A stretch of DNA of 13,099 nucleotides, from positions 1 through 13,099 of the forward strand of contig JAEOUB010000001.1 of the NCBI GenBank assembly GCA_016839545.1. Direction: 5' to 3'. Position 1 is the first letter of the stretch. Each line of letters begins with the position of its first letter. This DNA is from Candidatus Kariarchaeota archaeon (GTDB lineage Archaea > Asgardarchaeota > Heimdallarchaeia > Heimdallarchaeales > Kariarchaeaceae). Positions 1-6,848 of the stretch are shown one piece after another. Under the pieces are notes generated by a model, which saw only the letters and a program-made list of their open reading frames with translations, made no database searches and had not been told where the DNA came from. The translations under genes and the position numbers were made by a program.

Positions 1-2
1 AA

Positions 3-80
3 CTCACGAGATATCTGGTCAAGGAAGAAGAGATTGTAGCATTTGCCGACCCTATTGTGAAATCAGAGCTTGCTCAATAA
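3..80 (+). CDS. C-terminal end of an unidentified protein (partial)
   Basis: One frame is open from the window edge to a TAA stop at 78-80 and encodes 25 residues, ending in VKSELAQ. The tail is charged and amphipathic (KEEE, then hydrophobic residues), as expected for the end of a soluble protein. It stops 4 bases before the stop codon of the minus-strand ORF at 85-279, so the two would be convergent. There is too little sequence to name a family. It could also be a chance open frame, since 26 codons is short. Confidence 0.4.
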   Translation, partial: LTRYLVKEEEIVAFADPIVKSELAQ

Positions 81-84
81 CTTG

Positions 85-279
85 CTACCAAACATGCCTT
101 CCTGCCAAATTTCCAGCCTCTCTCCTTGAATTTTTACTCAGCTCTGCTTGACTCTGACCGTCCATACTTGCAGACTTGGATTTTCTGAGAGGCCCAAAAA
201 CTGTACGCAGATACAGATATGTGCCCCCAAGCAGAAAAATGACTGAGCCATACCCAATTAGCTCTGCAACAAGACTCAT
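85..279 (-). CDS. Possible small single-pass membrane protein, 64 aa
   Basis: The ORF starts at ATG (277-279 on the minus strand) and ends at TAG (85-87). Residues about 5-25 form a hydrophobic segment (AELIGYGSVIFLLGG, then TYLYL), consistent with one transmembrane helix. A basic stretch (RKSK) and a polar, charged tail follow, which suggests the C-terminus is cytoplasmic by the positive-inside rule. No family is recognised. No clear Shine-Dalgarno sequence precedes the ATG. A TATA-like TATATCC on the minus strand near 323-330 would give a leader of about 20 bases. The hydrophobic-then-basic layout favours a real gene, but the short length and weak translation signal leave it uncertain. Confidence 0.4.
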   Translation of the reverse strand: MSLVAELIGYGSVIFLLGGTYLYLRTVFGPLRKSKSASMDGQSQAELSKNSRREAGNLAGRHVW

Positions 280-476
280 TATGGGATAATCTGCGATCCC
301 TTCTCAAAAACGTTGAGTGCGGTGGATATACAGAAATCACGTTTTCTAGGTGGTGTTCTTTGAAATTTGAATATTATACATTCTCTACAAATCTATATGA
401 AATATATATTCTATATAAAACATATAGAGCTAGCTATTCAGTTACGGTGATGATAAAAATACAGGAGTGAAACAAT
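280..476. promoter_or_regulatory. A+T-rich divergent intergenic region
   Basis: This region separates the small minus-strand ORF from the SPFH gene. The part from about 360 to 425 is very A+T-rich with several overlapping TATA-like runs. The best candidate for the + strand gene is TATATAAAA at 412-420, which would place the transcript start about 25 bases on, near 440, with a leader of about 35 bases. The likely ribosome-binding site is GGAGTGA at 464-470, and its GGAG ends 9 bases before the ATG at 477. A TATA-like site facing the other way lies near 323-330. No RNA gene was seen here. Confidence 0.55.
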
Positions 477-1898
477 ATGGCAACACTACCACCAGGAATC
501 TTATGGGGTGGAGGCATACTAGCCTTCCTCATATTCACCGTGGCCGTAATAAAGTCACGCTACAGGAAGTTCACAAACCGCGAGTTTGTGCTCTTCTTCA
601 GAAATGGTAAGCTCAAAGCACAGGGCTACGGTGGCGGTTACTTTTTACTGCCACTTATAGACGAGATTATTATTCTCAGTACTACCGTCCAGCGGCTCGA
701 AGTCGACGTCGCTGAGAAGATTATCACGCAGGAGAACCAAGACCTCCGCGTGTCGGGCTTTATCATCTACCGCATCGAGGATCCCGTTAAGGCCTACCAG
801 GCAATTAGCGGTACCCAAGACAGATCGGTACTGCATGAGCTCAACAAGACGCTCGAGGATCTGGTAGAGAGTATCATCCGAACCACTGTGGCGTCACTGT
901 CACTTGACCAGGTACTCCGAGAGAGAAGCCTGATCATTGAGGCTATCATGTCAGAGATGGTACCTGTGGTCTCACCCATGGGTATTCAGATCAGTACGGC
1001 CGAGATCCGACACGTTGAGGTACTCGACCAGGGTCTCTTTGAGGACCTCCAGGAAGACTATCGTCAAGAGGCGAGATTGAGGGCCGAACAAACCAAGATC
1101 GAGACACAAAGGGAAGTAGCAAAATCTCGAGCTGAGGCAGACCAGGATATTCGATCCCGTGAACTCCAGAGAGACGATGCTGTTCTGATGGAGCAGCAGA
1201 AAGTCCAGGAGACTGAGGAGAAGAGGCGCAGCGCAATCGAGACCTTGCAGAAAGAGCGAGAGGCAAAGGTTGCTGACCTGGACAAGAAGAAGCTGGAGAT
1301 CGAGGCACAGACCCGGTTGATGGAGATCGAATTCGAGGCTGAGTCCAACAAGCGACGACAGCTCCTTGAGACGATCGACATCCAGGCTGAGCAGAAGAAG
1401 CGAATGGCTGAAGCAGATGCTGAGGCAATCCGTGTCGCAGCCATTGCCCGTAAGGAGGCAGTCGAGCTTGATGCTGAGGCAGAGGCCACCAAGCTGAGGA
1501 CGGTTGCTGAGGCTATGAAGGAGTCCCTCCTGGCAGAGGCAGAGGGTCGCAAGGCTCTCCTGCTTGCTGAGGCTGAGGGTCTTCGTGAGAAGGTAAAAGC
1601 CCAGGGTTACGTCAACGAGTCAATGATTATGCAGGAACTTGTGCGTCAATTACCTCACATCGCCTCATCCATGAAAGTCGGGGACATCAACTGGCTCAAC
1701 ATGGGTGGCGGAGAGAGTGGTGACACACCTCTTGGGATCATCCCCAAGAACCTGACCCAGATCATGGCTCTCTCCAAGAGCTTTGGACTGGACATCGAGG
1801 ATCTTGTGCGGACCATCCGTGGTCAGTCCAAGAAGAATGGCAACAATGGCATCGAGGTCATTGAGGCTGTCCAGGACGAAGAGTCGGGGGAATCCTAG
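477..1898 (+). CDS. SPFH/band-7 (flotillin/stomatin-like) membrane scaffold protein
   Basis: This 473-residue protein has an N-terminal hydrophobic anchor (residues 8-25). An SPFH/band-7 domain follows (about 30-190; hallmarks include the GGGYFLLPLID segment and V/I-rich strands at 63-100). A long charged coiled coil covers about 190-375, and its last third is rich in Ala-Glu repeats (AEAEA, LLAEAEG at 331-370) as in flotillins. A helical, Gly-containing tail follows (380-450), then an acidic end. By family knowledge, such proteins oligomerise at membranes and organise microdomains or associated proteases. An NfeD-type partner often sits next to archaeal and bacterial SPFH genes, but none is visible here. 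The Asp/Gly repeat ORF follows 29 bases later. The start is supported by GGAGTGA at 464-470 and an upstream TATA box. Codon choice leans to G/C-ending codons (GAG, CTC, AAG) compared with the right half of the window, perhaps reflecting high expression. Confidence 0.9.
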   Translation: MATLPPGILWGGGILAFLIFTVAVIKSRYRKFTNREFVLFFRNGKLKAQGYGGGYFLLPLIDEIIILSTTVQRLEVDVAEKIITQENQDLRVSGFIIYRIEDPVKAYQAISGTQDRSVLHELNKTLEDLVESIIRTTVASLSLDQVLRERSLIIEAIMSEMVPVVSPMGIQISTAEIRHVEVLDQGLFEDLQEDYRQEARLRAEQTKIETQREVAKSRAEADQDIRSRELQRDDAVLMEQQKVQETEEKRRSAIETLQKEREAKVADLDKKKLEIEAQTRLMEIEFEAESNKRRQLLETIDIQAEQKKRMAEADAEAIRVAAIARKEAVELDAEAEATKLRTVAEAMKESLLAEAEGRKALLLAEAEGLREKVKAQGYVNESMIMQELVRQLPHIASSMKVGDINWLNMGGGESGDTPLGIIPKNLTQIMALSKSFGLDIEDLVRTIRGQSKKNGNNGIEVIEAVQDEESGES

Positions 1899-1927
1899 GC
1901 CCAGTAGTCTACAGTCATGACCAGCTC

Positions 1928-2218
1928 ATGGCTGCAGTGGCAGTCTATGACAGCCACGGAGACCTGCTGGGGTTCGATGTGGATGGAGACGGCGATGCCG
2001 ACTTCACCATGCCCCAAGGCCTGTCTCTGATCGTGGACGACGATGGCTACATCGAGGGATTTGATCTCTCCGGTGATGGCACTGTCGACTACGCCATTGA
2101 CACCTTCAGCTCTCTGGCTGCTATCGACCTGAAGGGAGATGTGATCATCGATGGTCTCTCTCTGGATGGTCAGGCAGACATTGATATCAACCTGCGAGAT
2201 GTGGCACAGCTCTTCTGA
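1928..2218 (+). CDS. Asp/Gly-rich repeat protein with EF-hand-like loops, 96 aa
   Basis: This small acidic protein consists almost entirely of three imperfect repeats of about 30 residues (roughly 3-33, 34-63 and 64-96). Each carries a hydrophobic strand, D..G.(L/I), then GFD-like residues and a D-x-x-G-D-G-x-x-D type loop. Examples are DVDGDGDAD in repeat 1 and DLSGDGTVD in repeat 2; repeat 3 has the weaker SLDGQADID. Such loops resemble the calcium-binding loops of EF-hand, dockerin and thrombospondin-3-type repeats, so Ca2+ binding is inferred. There is no signal peptide or membrane helix, which suggests a cytoplasmic protein. It lies 29 bases after the SPFH stop with no clear ribosome-binding site, so it may depend on translation of the upstream gene. 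The ATG at 1928 is the only start available after the in-frame stop at 1862-1864. No named family is assigned. The opposite strand is also open here (1895-2284), but that protein looks like a shadow. Confidence 0.65.
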   Translation: MAAVAVYDSHGDLLGFDVDGDGDADFTMPQGLSLIVDDDGYIEGFDLSGDGTVDYAIDTFSSLAAIDLKGDVIIDGLSLDGQADIDINLRDVAQLF

Positions 2219-2270
2219 GCACGGCTCACTTGGGGAATACTCTCCTGAGCACGGCTCTCCTGAGTACTGA
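2215..2270 (+). repeat. Short degenerate direct repeats
   Basis: The 13-base string CTGAGCACGGCTC occurs at 2215-2227 and again, exactly, at 2245-2257, 30 bases apart. It is flanked by related copies of TCTYCTGAG, including TCTCCTGAGTACTG just after the second copy. The first copy includes the stop codon of the Asp/Gly repeat gene. The pattern suggests local tandem duplication of the 3' end of that gene and its downstream flank. No function is evident. Confidence 0.6.
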
Positions 2271-2413
2271 CACTGATCAACCATACACCATACTCGTAGA
2301 ACCTAGTTGGCGGGGGGAGACCCCCGTTTTTTTATGCGCACCTCTGTTGAATTCGTCTCACATTGTTTATATGCAAATTTCTGTCTATAGGGGTAGTGTC
2401 CAGCCACACGTTC
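2219..2413 (+). promoter_or_regulatory. Intergenic region with terminator and promoter of the 7TM gene
   Basis: After the repeats and the hairpin terminator, a TATA-like TTTATATG lies at 2366-2373. Transcription would then start near 2397, which gives a very short leader for an ATG at 2414, or a leaderless message for a GTG at 2396. No Shine-Dalgarno sequence stands directly before the ATG. The alternative TTG at 2363 falls inside or just before the proposed promoter element and is therefore an unlikely start. Confidence 0.45.
2311..2333 (+). terminator. G+C-rich hairpin with T run, closing the SPFH unit
   Basis: CGGGGG (2311-2316) can pair perfectly with CCCCCG (2321-2326) around a GAGA loop, which fits the stable GNRA tetraloop class. 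Seven T residues follow at 2327-2333. This is the layout of a classic intrinsic terminator. Many archaeal terminators rely on the T run alone, so the strong hairpin is notable. It ends the SPFH/repeat-protein unit and precedes the TATA-like element of the next gene. Confidence 0.8.
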
Positions 2414-3514
2414 ATGCTCTATCTGCAGGTGGTCATTACCACTACCCTGGTAGTTATTCTTGCATACGAGTACAGATCACGCAGGATAGAACCGTTGAAA
2501 TGGATACTGGCAGTGGTCATCACTGCCTTTGCAAGGTCCCTGTTTGATATCGGTGTTGAATTCACTGGCTATGCTGACAAACCCGTGGCTCAGCTGGAAT
2601 TTGCCATCACCGGGCTGGGATTTCTCCTGCTCTACATCTACCTGGAGCTGACACTCTACAACCGCCCCTACTTCAGTCGTTTTACCATCATGCTGACGTT
2701 GTTTGGCAGTTTTCTCGGTCTGCTGCTCTATACGGTGCTGGCAGATACTCTACCCTATCCTGCTCGATGGCCACTACCTGTCGGTCCACAGTCTCCCCGC
2801 TTTTTCGAGTTTCCCTTTGACCTGTTCTCCATTGCAGTCTGGTCACTGGCAGTCTACACCTTCTACCGGATGTACTCGCACGCCATCACAAAAGGGGTGA
2901 GGCAGATCACCCTGACTCTGACCATTGCTGCAGCAATCTTTCTTGTAGTCCAGCTGATTGAGTTCACTGAGTTCTTCTTCATCTATGACAATCCACCAGA
3001 GGCAACAATTGTGGCACTTCCCGGATTTCTCCTCATCGTCTTTGTCTATATCAAGCAGCCAAGTTTCAGCTACTCAAGCCCGGTACGTCTCTACCGTCTG
3101 ATGATATTTCACAAGAATGGTCCCTCTATTCTCAGCCTGACTATAGATCAGAAGTACCGGGAGAGCCAGCATGACCCCACCCTGGTCGGAGGACTGGCCA
3201 GCTCGTTGAATACAGCATACATGGAGATCACCCAGCAGCAGTCAGGCAGTATCCGCAAGCTGACTATGGATCGAGTCACCTTTGTCTTCACCCGGGCAGA
3301 CGATATCTTCACCATCTTGGAGATAGAGAGGTCCACCCATGTGATACGCTCTGCTCTTCGCAGTTTTACCAAAGCATTCTCAGAGCACTTTGCCAGGGAG
3401 ATTGATCGTGCTGGCAAGGGTGTTTTCGAATTTGAGGGCTACGAGGAATTATTCTACCGCTACTTCCCATTTGTTGTAGATATCGAGCAGGACCCTGCCG
3501 AAAATGCTCCTTGA
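2414..3514 (+). CDS. Seven-transmembrane protein with C-terminal longin-like domain
   Basis: This 366-residue protein has seven predicted membrane helices at about residues 2-20, 27-49, 59-82, 90-112, 131-154, 164-190 and 196-213. A soluble domain follows at about 225-350. That domain opens with a strand (RLYRLMIFHKNGPSIL), has a G-G-L-A-S-S-L helix, two further strands (IRKLTMDRVTFVF and DDIFTILEIE) and a long amphipathic helix (THVIRSALRSFTKAFSEHF). This order fits a longin/roadblock-like profilin fold, as found in many archaeal, especially Asgard, proteins related to small-GTPase regulators. With an outside N-terminus and seven helices, the soluble domain would be cytosolic. The seven-helix part resembles sensor modules in general architecture only. 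A sensing or GTPase-docking role is inference. Start choice: ATG 2414 is preferred over GTG 2396 and TTG 2363 because the TATA-like element lies at 2366-2373. Its 3' end converges on the DinB-like gene with 12 bases between. Confidence 0.75.
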   Translation: MLYLQVVITTTLVVILAYEYRSRRIEPLKWILAVVITAFARSLFDIGVEFTGYADKPVAQLEFAITGLGFLLLYIYLELTLYNRPYFSRFTIMLTLFGSFLGLLLYTVLADTLPYPARWPLPVGPQSPRFFEFPFDLFSIAVWSLAVYTFYRMYSHAITKGVRQITLTLTIAAAIFLVVQLIEFTEFFFIYDNPPEATIVALPGFLLIVFVYIKQPSFSYSSPVRLYRLMIFHKNGPSILSLTIDQKYRESQHDPTLVGGLASSLNTAYMEITQQQSGSIRKLTMDRVTFVFTRADDIFTILEIERSTHVIRSALRSFTKAFSEHFAREIDRAGKGVFEFEGYEELFYRYFPFVVDIEQDPAENAP

Positions 3515-3526
3515 TATCAATGTGAA

Positions 3527-4051
3527 TCAGAATCCCTTGATTTGAACATCTCGTGTGGTACTGTAGGGCAGAGCAATGAGTGCAGATGCCATATCGCCAA
3601 AATGACCACCAAATTGCCACTCCGGATCCAGTATCTGACGCAGGTAGCTCATCTGGTTGCTGTGGGCAAGTATGTGGTGAAGAAGTCGTGAGGCGATATA
3701 CCCCGGTCCTTTCTTTCCATTGATCTCTTCCAGTTGAGAGTCTGTAATTGAGCTGAGGAGATCTCGCATGGTTGCAAATCCCTGCTCAATGATGTCCTCC
3801 ACTGCTGCAAGAGACAGGGGATAACTGACCTCCTTGCAGGTCCAGGGTACTACCTCCCATGGCTTGGGATCTGAGAGGTGAGAGGTCATCCACGCAGTGC
3901 AGTGAATTGCAATCTGACCGATGGTCATCTTGTGCTCAGCAAAGACGTGATTGAGGTGTTCCTCCGAAATCCCCTCAAGAGGTGCCCTCAACCCATTATA
4001 GAAAGTGGGAATGATGGCAAGAAGTGCATCGCAATTGGCTCGTTCACTCAT
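3527..4051 (-). CDS. DinB/YfiT-like putative metalloenzyme
   Basis: This 174-residue helical protein fits the DinB four-helix-bundle superfamily in length and pattern. A His sits in the second helix (GQIAIHC, His50), and a later H-x-x-x-H pair lies in LLHHILAH (His126 and His130). Together these form the usual three-His metal site. Family members include thiol-dependent S-transferases and proteins of unknown activity, so the substrate cannot be told. The ATG at 4049-4051 directly follows the TAA of the flavoprotein gene (TAAATG, no spacing), which indicates translational coupling and co-expression. A thiol or redox link to the flavoprotein is only suggested by this pairing. Confidence 0.8.
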   Translation of the reverse strand: MSERANCDALLAIIPTFYNGLRAPLEGISEEHLNHVFAEHKMTIGQIAIHCTAWMTSHLSDPKPWEVVPWTCKEVSYPLSLAAVEDIIEQGFATMRDLLSSITDSQLEEINGKKGPGYIASRLLHHILAHSNQMSYLRQILDPEWQFGGHFGDMASALIALPYSTTRDVQIKGF

Positions 4052-4657
4052 TTATTCCATCCCCGGGTTCTTTGGTGCAGTCTCCCATTCTTTCATGAAT
4101 TGGTCAATCTGCCTGGAGTTATGGAGTACTGAGAAGCGGGTAACCTGACGTCCCACTGTCCTGATCCTCTCAACCAGTCGCTCATCGGTCAGCTCCTCAC
4201 CTTCAAAATGCGATGAGACATTGGGCAGAGATGCCTGTTCGGGGATGACCCAGGCATGCAGCTGTCTTCCAATTGCTCTCAGTCCATTCAGGGCGTTGAT
4301 TGCTCCGAGGGCACCTCCACCCACACCAACCAGTCCGATCATCTTACCCTCGAATTCTGCAAAGCCCATGAGGTCCAGCATGTTCTTGATCACACCTGAA
4401 AAGCTTCCATGGTACTCTGGAGTGCCAAGAATAACACCCTGGGCACTGGCTATCTTTTCCTTCAATCGGCTCACATCATCAGGCATCTCGTCTCGAGGAA
4501 CCTGAAATGGAAACAGCAGGTGATACTCGGCAAGATCGATGAGCTCAGTCTGTGCTCCCATTTCCCTTGCAGCATCCAGTGCAATCTGAACGACTTTTTT
4601 GGTATAGCTCCCTGATCGTAAACTTCCCACGATTCCGATGATTCTTGGATTGTCCAT
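4052..4657 (-). CDS. NADPH-dependent FMN reductase-family flavoprotein
   Basis: This 201-residue flavodoxin-fold protein matches the NADPH-dependent FMN reductase (ChrR/YieF, azoreductase-like) family. It has an N-terminal strand followed by the FMN-phosphate loop GSLRSGSYTKK (residues 11-21) and the second flavin-contact motif TPEYHGSFSG with KNMLD (79-95). A Gly-rich GVGGGALGA segment (111-119) follows. Family members use NAD(P)H to reduce flavins, quinones, azo dyes or metal ions in the cytoplasm; the substrate here is unknown. The ATG at 4655-4657 is preferred. An in-frame TTG at 4669 would add four residues, with no better ribosome-binding site. It lies 46 bases downstream of metG on the same strand without an obvious promoter between, so read-through from metG is likely. 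Confidence 0.88.
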   Translation of the reverse strand: MDNPRIIGIVGSLRSGSYTKKVVQIALDAAREMGAQTELIDLAEYHLLFPFQVPRDEMPDDVSRLKEKIASAQGVILGTPEYHGSFSGVIKNMLDLMGFAEFEGKMIGLVGVGGGALGAINALNGLRAIGRQLHAWVIPEQASLPNVSSHFEGEELTDERLVERIRTVGRQVTRFSVLHNSRQIDQFMKEWETAPKNPGME

Positions 4658-4703
4658 CACTATGCTCAAGCTAGGAGTGTGATTGATAGAGGTTATGGTC
4701 TAT

Positions 4704-6848
4704 TTACTTGATCTTGCTACCGGTGTCAACATCTTTGAACGGGGTGAGGAATGATACAGTCTTACCATCCTCTGCTGCCAGTAGCATCCCCTCGGACTTG
4801 ATCCCCCGCAACTTGGCAGGCTTGAGATTATCAACAATGATTATAGTCTGCCCTTCCAGCTCCTCAGGTTGATAGAACTCGCGGATACCGGCAACAATAG
4901 TCCGGTCATCACGCTCTCCATCATCCACAGTGAGTACCATCAGCTTGTCAGCTTTGGGGTGGGGTTCGGCCTTGAGTACTTTGACAGCCTTGAGCTTGAC
5001 CTTCTCAAAGTCATCGTAATCAATATACTTTGACTTCTTGCCCTCTTTCTCCTTGGAATCTTCATTGTTCTTGGATTTCTTCTCTTTCTTTTCTTTCTTC
5101 GATTTAGATTTCTTCGATTTCTTGGACTTCTCTTCTTTTGATTCAGATGATCCGAAGCGTTCCTTCAGTTTCTCGATATCCTTGTTGGGTATCTTCTCAA
5201 AGAGATTTCCTTTCAATTCAGGTACAGAGGTACCAGCCAGTGAACTGAAATCGAGGAGATCATCCCACTTTATCTCATGTACATCTTCAGGTTGCAATCC
5301 AATCGACTCGAATACTCTCTGCGATGTGTGAGGTGCAAACGGTGCCAGCAAGATGGCGCTGAGACGCAGTCCATGAGCTAGAGTAGCCACAGTCGTGGCA
5401 GTGTCTGCCTTGGTTGCCTCTTCTTTCACAGTTGCCCAGGGCTGCTTGTCCTGGAAGTATCGGTTCAATTCCTGCCAGATTGCTCTCAATGCCTTCAGTG
5501 GCTTTTGAAACTCGACCTTGCTGAACTCGGTATCATACTCTGTCACCAGTTCTGCAATTCTGGTCTGCAATTCCTCCTCTCTGTCACCCGGGACACCTTC
5601 AGGAATGGTATCATCAAAATGACGTGACACAAAGGTTGAGAACCGATTGACAAGATTGCCCAGCAGGTTATTCAGATCATTGTTCACTGCATTCTGAAAA
5701 CCATCCCACTGGAAATCTGTATCCTGTCTTTCAGGAGAGATTAACATCAGGTAATACCTCCAGTAGTCTGCAGGATACAGCTCAAGTGCCTGATCGGTAA
5801 AGATACCTCTATTTTGTGAGCTGGAGAATTTTCCTCCTTCATATGTTAGCCACTGTGATCCCTTGATGAAATTGGTCAGGTTGTAGGGTTTGTCATTATT
5901 GTCATTGAATCCCAGCATTGTACCTGGAAAGGTGATAGCGTGGAAGGGGACATTGTCAATTCCGATGAACTGGTAATAGTCAGTGTTGGTATCATGCCAG
6001 AAGGCATCAAACAGCTCTGGTTTCTTAACTATCTTGTCGGCCCACTTCTTGGTAATCGAGATATATCCGATCGGTGCGTCAAACCAGACGTAGAATACCT
6101 TGTCATCATGACCCTCAATTGGTAGATCGATTCCCCAACTTAGGTTACGAGTGATAGCTCTAGCTTGCAGACCCTCGTTCAACCACTTCTTCGCAATTGA
6201 GATTGAGGTCTGTGGCCATCCAGTCTGTGTATCAATCCATTCCTTGATCTTTGGCTCCAATGCAGGAAGATCAATATAGAAATGAGTGACATCGCGTTTC
6301 TCAAGGTTTTCACTTCCAGAAATTGCTGATCTTGGATTGATGAGATCTTGAGGATCAAGCAGGGTCGTACAGTTCTCACACTGGTCTCCCCTGGCACGGT
6401 CATACTCACAGTGAGGGCAGGTGCCGATGACATATCTGTCAGGAAGGTATCGCTCATCATCAAGGCTGTAGAGCTGAACGTCAGTCTTTTCCAGAATATA
6501 CCCATTCTCTTGGAGCTTTAGGAAAATATCTTGGGTGATATCATGGTTTTCCTGGTCGTGTGTCCTTCCAAAGTAATCAAAGCCAATACCGAATTCATCG
6601 TATATCCTCTTCTGTGTCTCATACATCTCATCACAGAACTCAGCAACATCCTTACCAGCTTCATGTGCTGACAGTTCAGCCGGAGTACCATGATCATCTG
6701 TTCCACAGATATAGATCACGTCTTTGCCCTTGAGCTTGAGATACCGACAATAGACATCTCCTGGTAGGATTGAACCCACCAGATTGCCAAGGTGTTTAAT
6801 TGAGTTAATGTACGGAAGTGCACTTGTGATGATAGTACGGTCGGTCAT
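4704..6848 (-). CDS. metG: Methionyl-tRNA synthetase with fused tRNA-binding domain
   Basis: This 714-residue cytoplasmic class I synthetase charges tRNA-Met with methionine. The Rossmann domain carries HLGN (residues 19-22, the HIGH motif). One zinc knuckle is present (C144, C147, C157, C160; CPHC and CENC). Where a second knuckle would lie the sequence is PRSAISGS, without cysteines, as in the E. coli-type single-zinc enzyme. The KMSKS-equivalent is KFSSS (340-344), so the second lysine is replaced by Ser. A helical anticodon-binding domain covers about 375-530. A strongly lysine-rich linker (about 567-607) leads to an EMAP/Trbp111-type tRNA-binding OB domain (about 610-714; HPKADKL, NLKPAKLRGIKSEGM). 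In many archaea the OB domain is a separate gene; here it is fused. Start: ATG 6848 is preferred over TTG 6854 because AGGTGAT sits 5 bases before the ATG and abuts the TTG. Confidence 0.96.
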   Translation of the reverse strand: MTDRTIITSALPYINSIKHLGNLVGSILPGDVYCRYLKLKGKDVIYICGTDDHGTPAELSAHEAGKDVAEFCDEMYETQKRIYDEFGIGFDYFGRTHDQENHDITQDIFLKLQENGYILEKTDVQLYSLDDERYLPDRYVIGTCPHCEYDRARGDQCENCTTLLDPQDLINPRSAISGSENLEKRDVTHFYIDLPALEPKIKEWIDTQTGWPQTSISIAKKWLNEGLQARAITRNLSWGIDLPIEGHDDKVFYVWFDAPIGYISITKKWADKIVKKPELFDAFWHDTNTDYYQFIGIDNVPFHAITFPGTMLGFNDNNDKPYNLTNFIKGSQWLTYEGGKFSSSQNRGIFTDQALELYPADYWRYYLMLISPERQDTDFQWDGFQNAVNNDLNNLLGNLVNRFSTFVSRHFDDTIPEGVPGDREEELQTRIAELVTEYDTEFSKVEFQKPLKALRAIWQELNRYFQDKQPWATVKEEATKADTATTVATLAHGLRLSAILLAPFAPHTSQRVFESIGLQPEDVHEIKWDDLLDFSSLAGTSVPELKGNLFEKIPNKDIEKLKERFGSSESKEEKSKKSKKSKSKKEKKEKKSKNNEDSKEKEGKKSKYIDYDDFEKVKLKAVKVLKAEPHPKADKLMVLTVDDGERDDRTIVAGIREFYQPEELEGQTIIIVDNLKPAKLRGIKSEGMLLAAEDGKTVSFLTPFKDVDTGSKIK

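Noticed and set aside
283..300. GGGAT...ATCCC inverted repeat upstream of the small membrane ORF
   Set aside because: Only five base pairs with an eight-base loop and no T run or conserved context; likely chance.
991..1552. Long minus-strand open frames (991-1428 and 1064-1552) inside the SPFH gene
   Set aside because: They are antisense to the coiled-coil region. Their Ser/Ala/Arg-rich composition is what the reverse of Glu/Ala-rich codons yields.
1895..2284. 129-residue open frame on the minus strand across the Asp/Gly repeat gene
   Set aside because: It is antisense to a + strand ORF with a coherent Asp/Gly repeat pattern, and its Cys/Ser/Glu-rich start comes from the direct repeats. It looks like a shadow of the repeat gene.
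2363..2413. TTG start at 2363 for the 7TM-longin protein
   Set aside because: It would put the start codon at or before the TATA-like element at 2366-2373, upstream of the likely transcript start.
2230..2547. 105-residue + strand open frame overlapping the start of the 7TM gene
   Set aside because: It runs through the hairpin terminator and direct repeats, has no domain character, and is in a different frame from the clear membrane protein.
5038..5331. 97-residue Phe/Ser-rich + strand open frame within metG
   Set aside because: It is the antisense of the lysine-rich linker of MetRS; Lys codons read backward give Phe and Leu.
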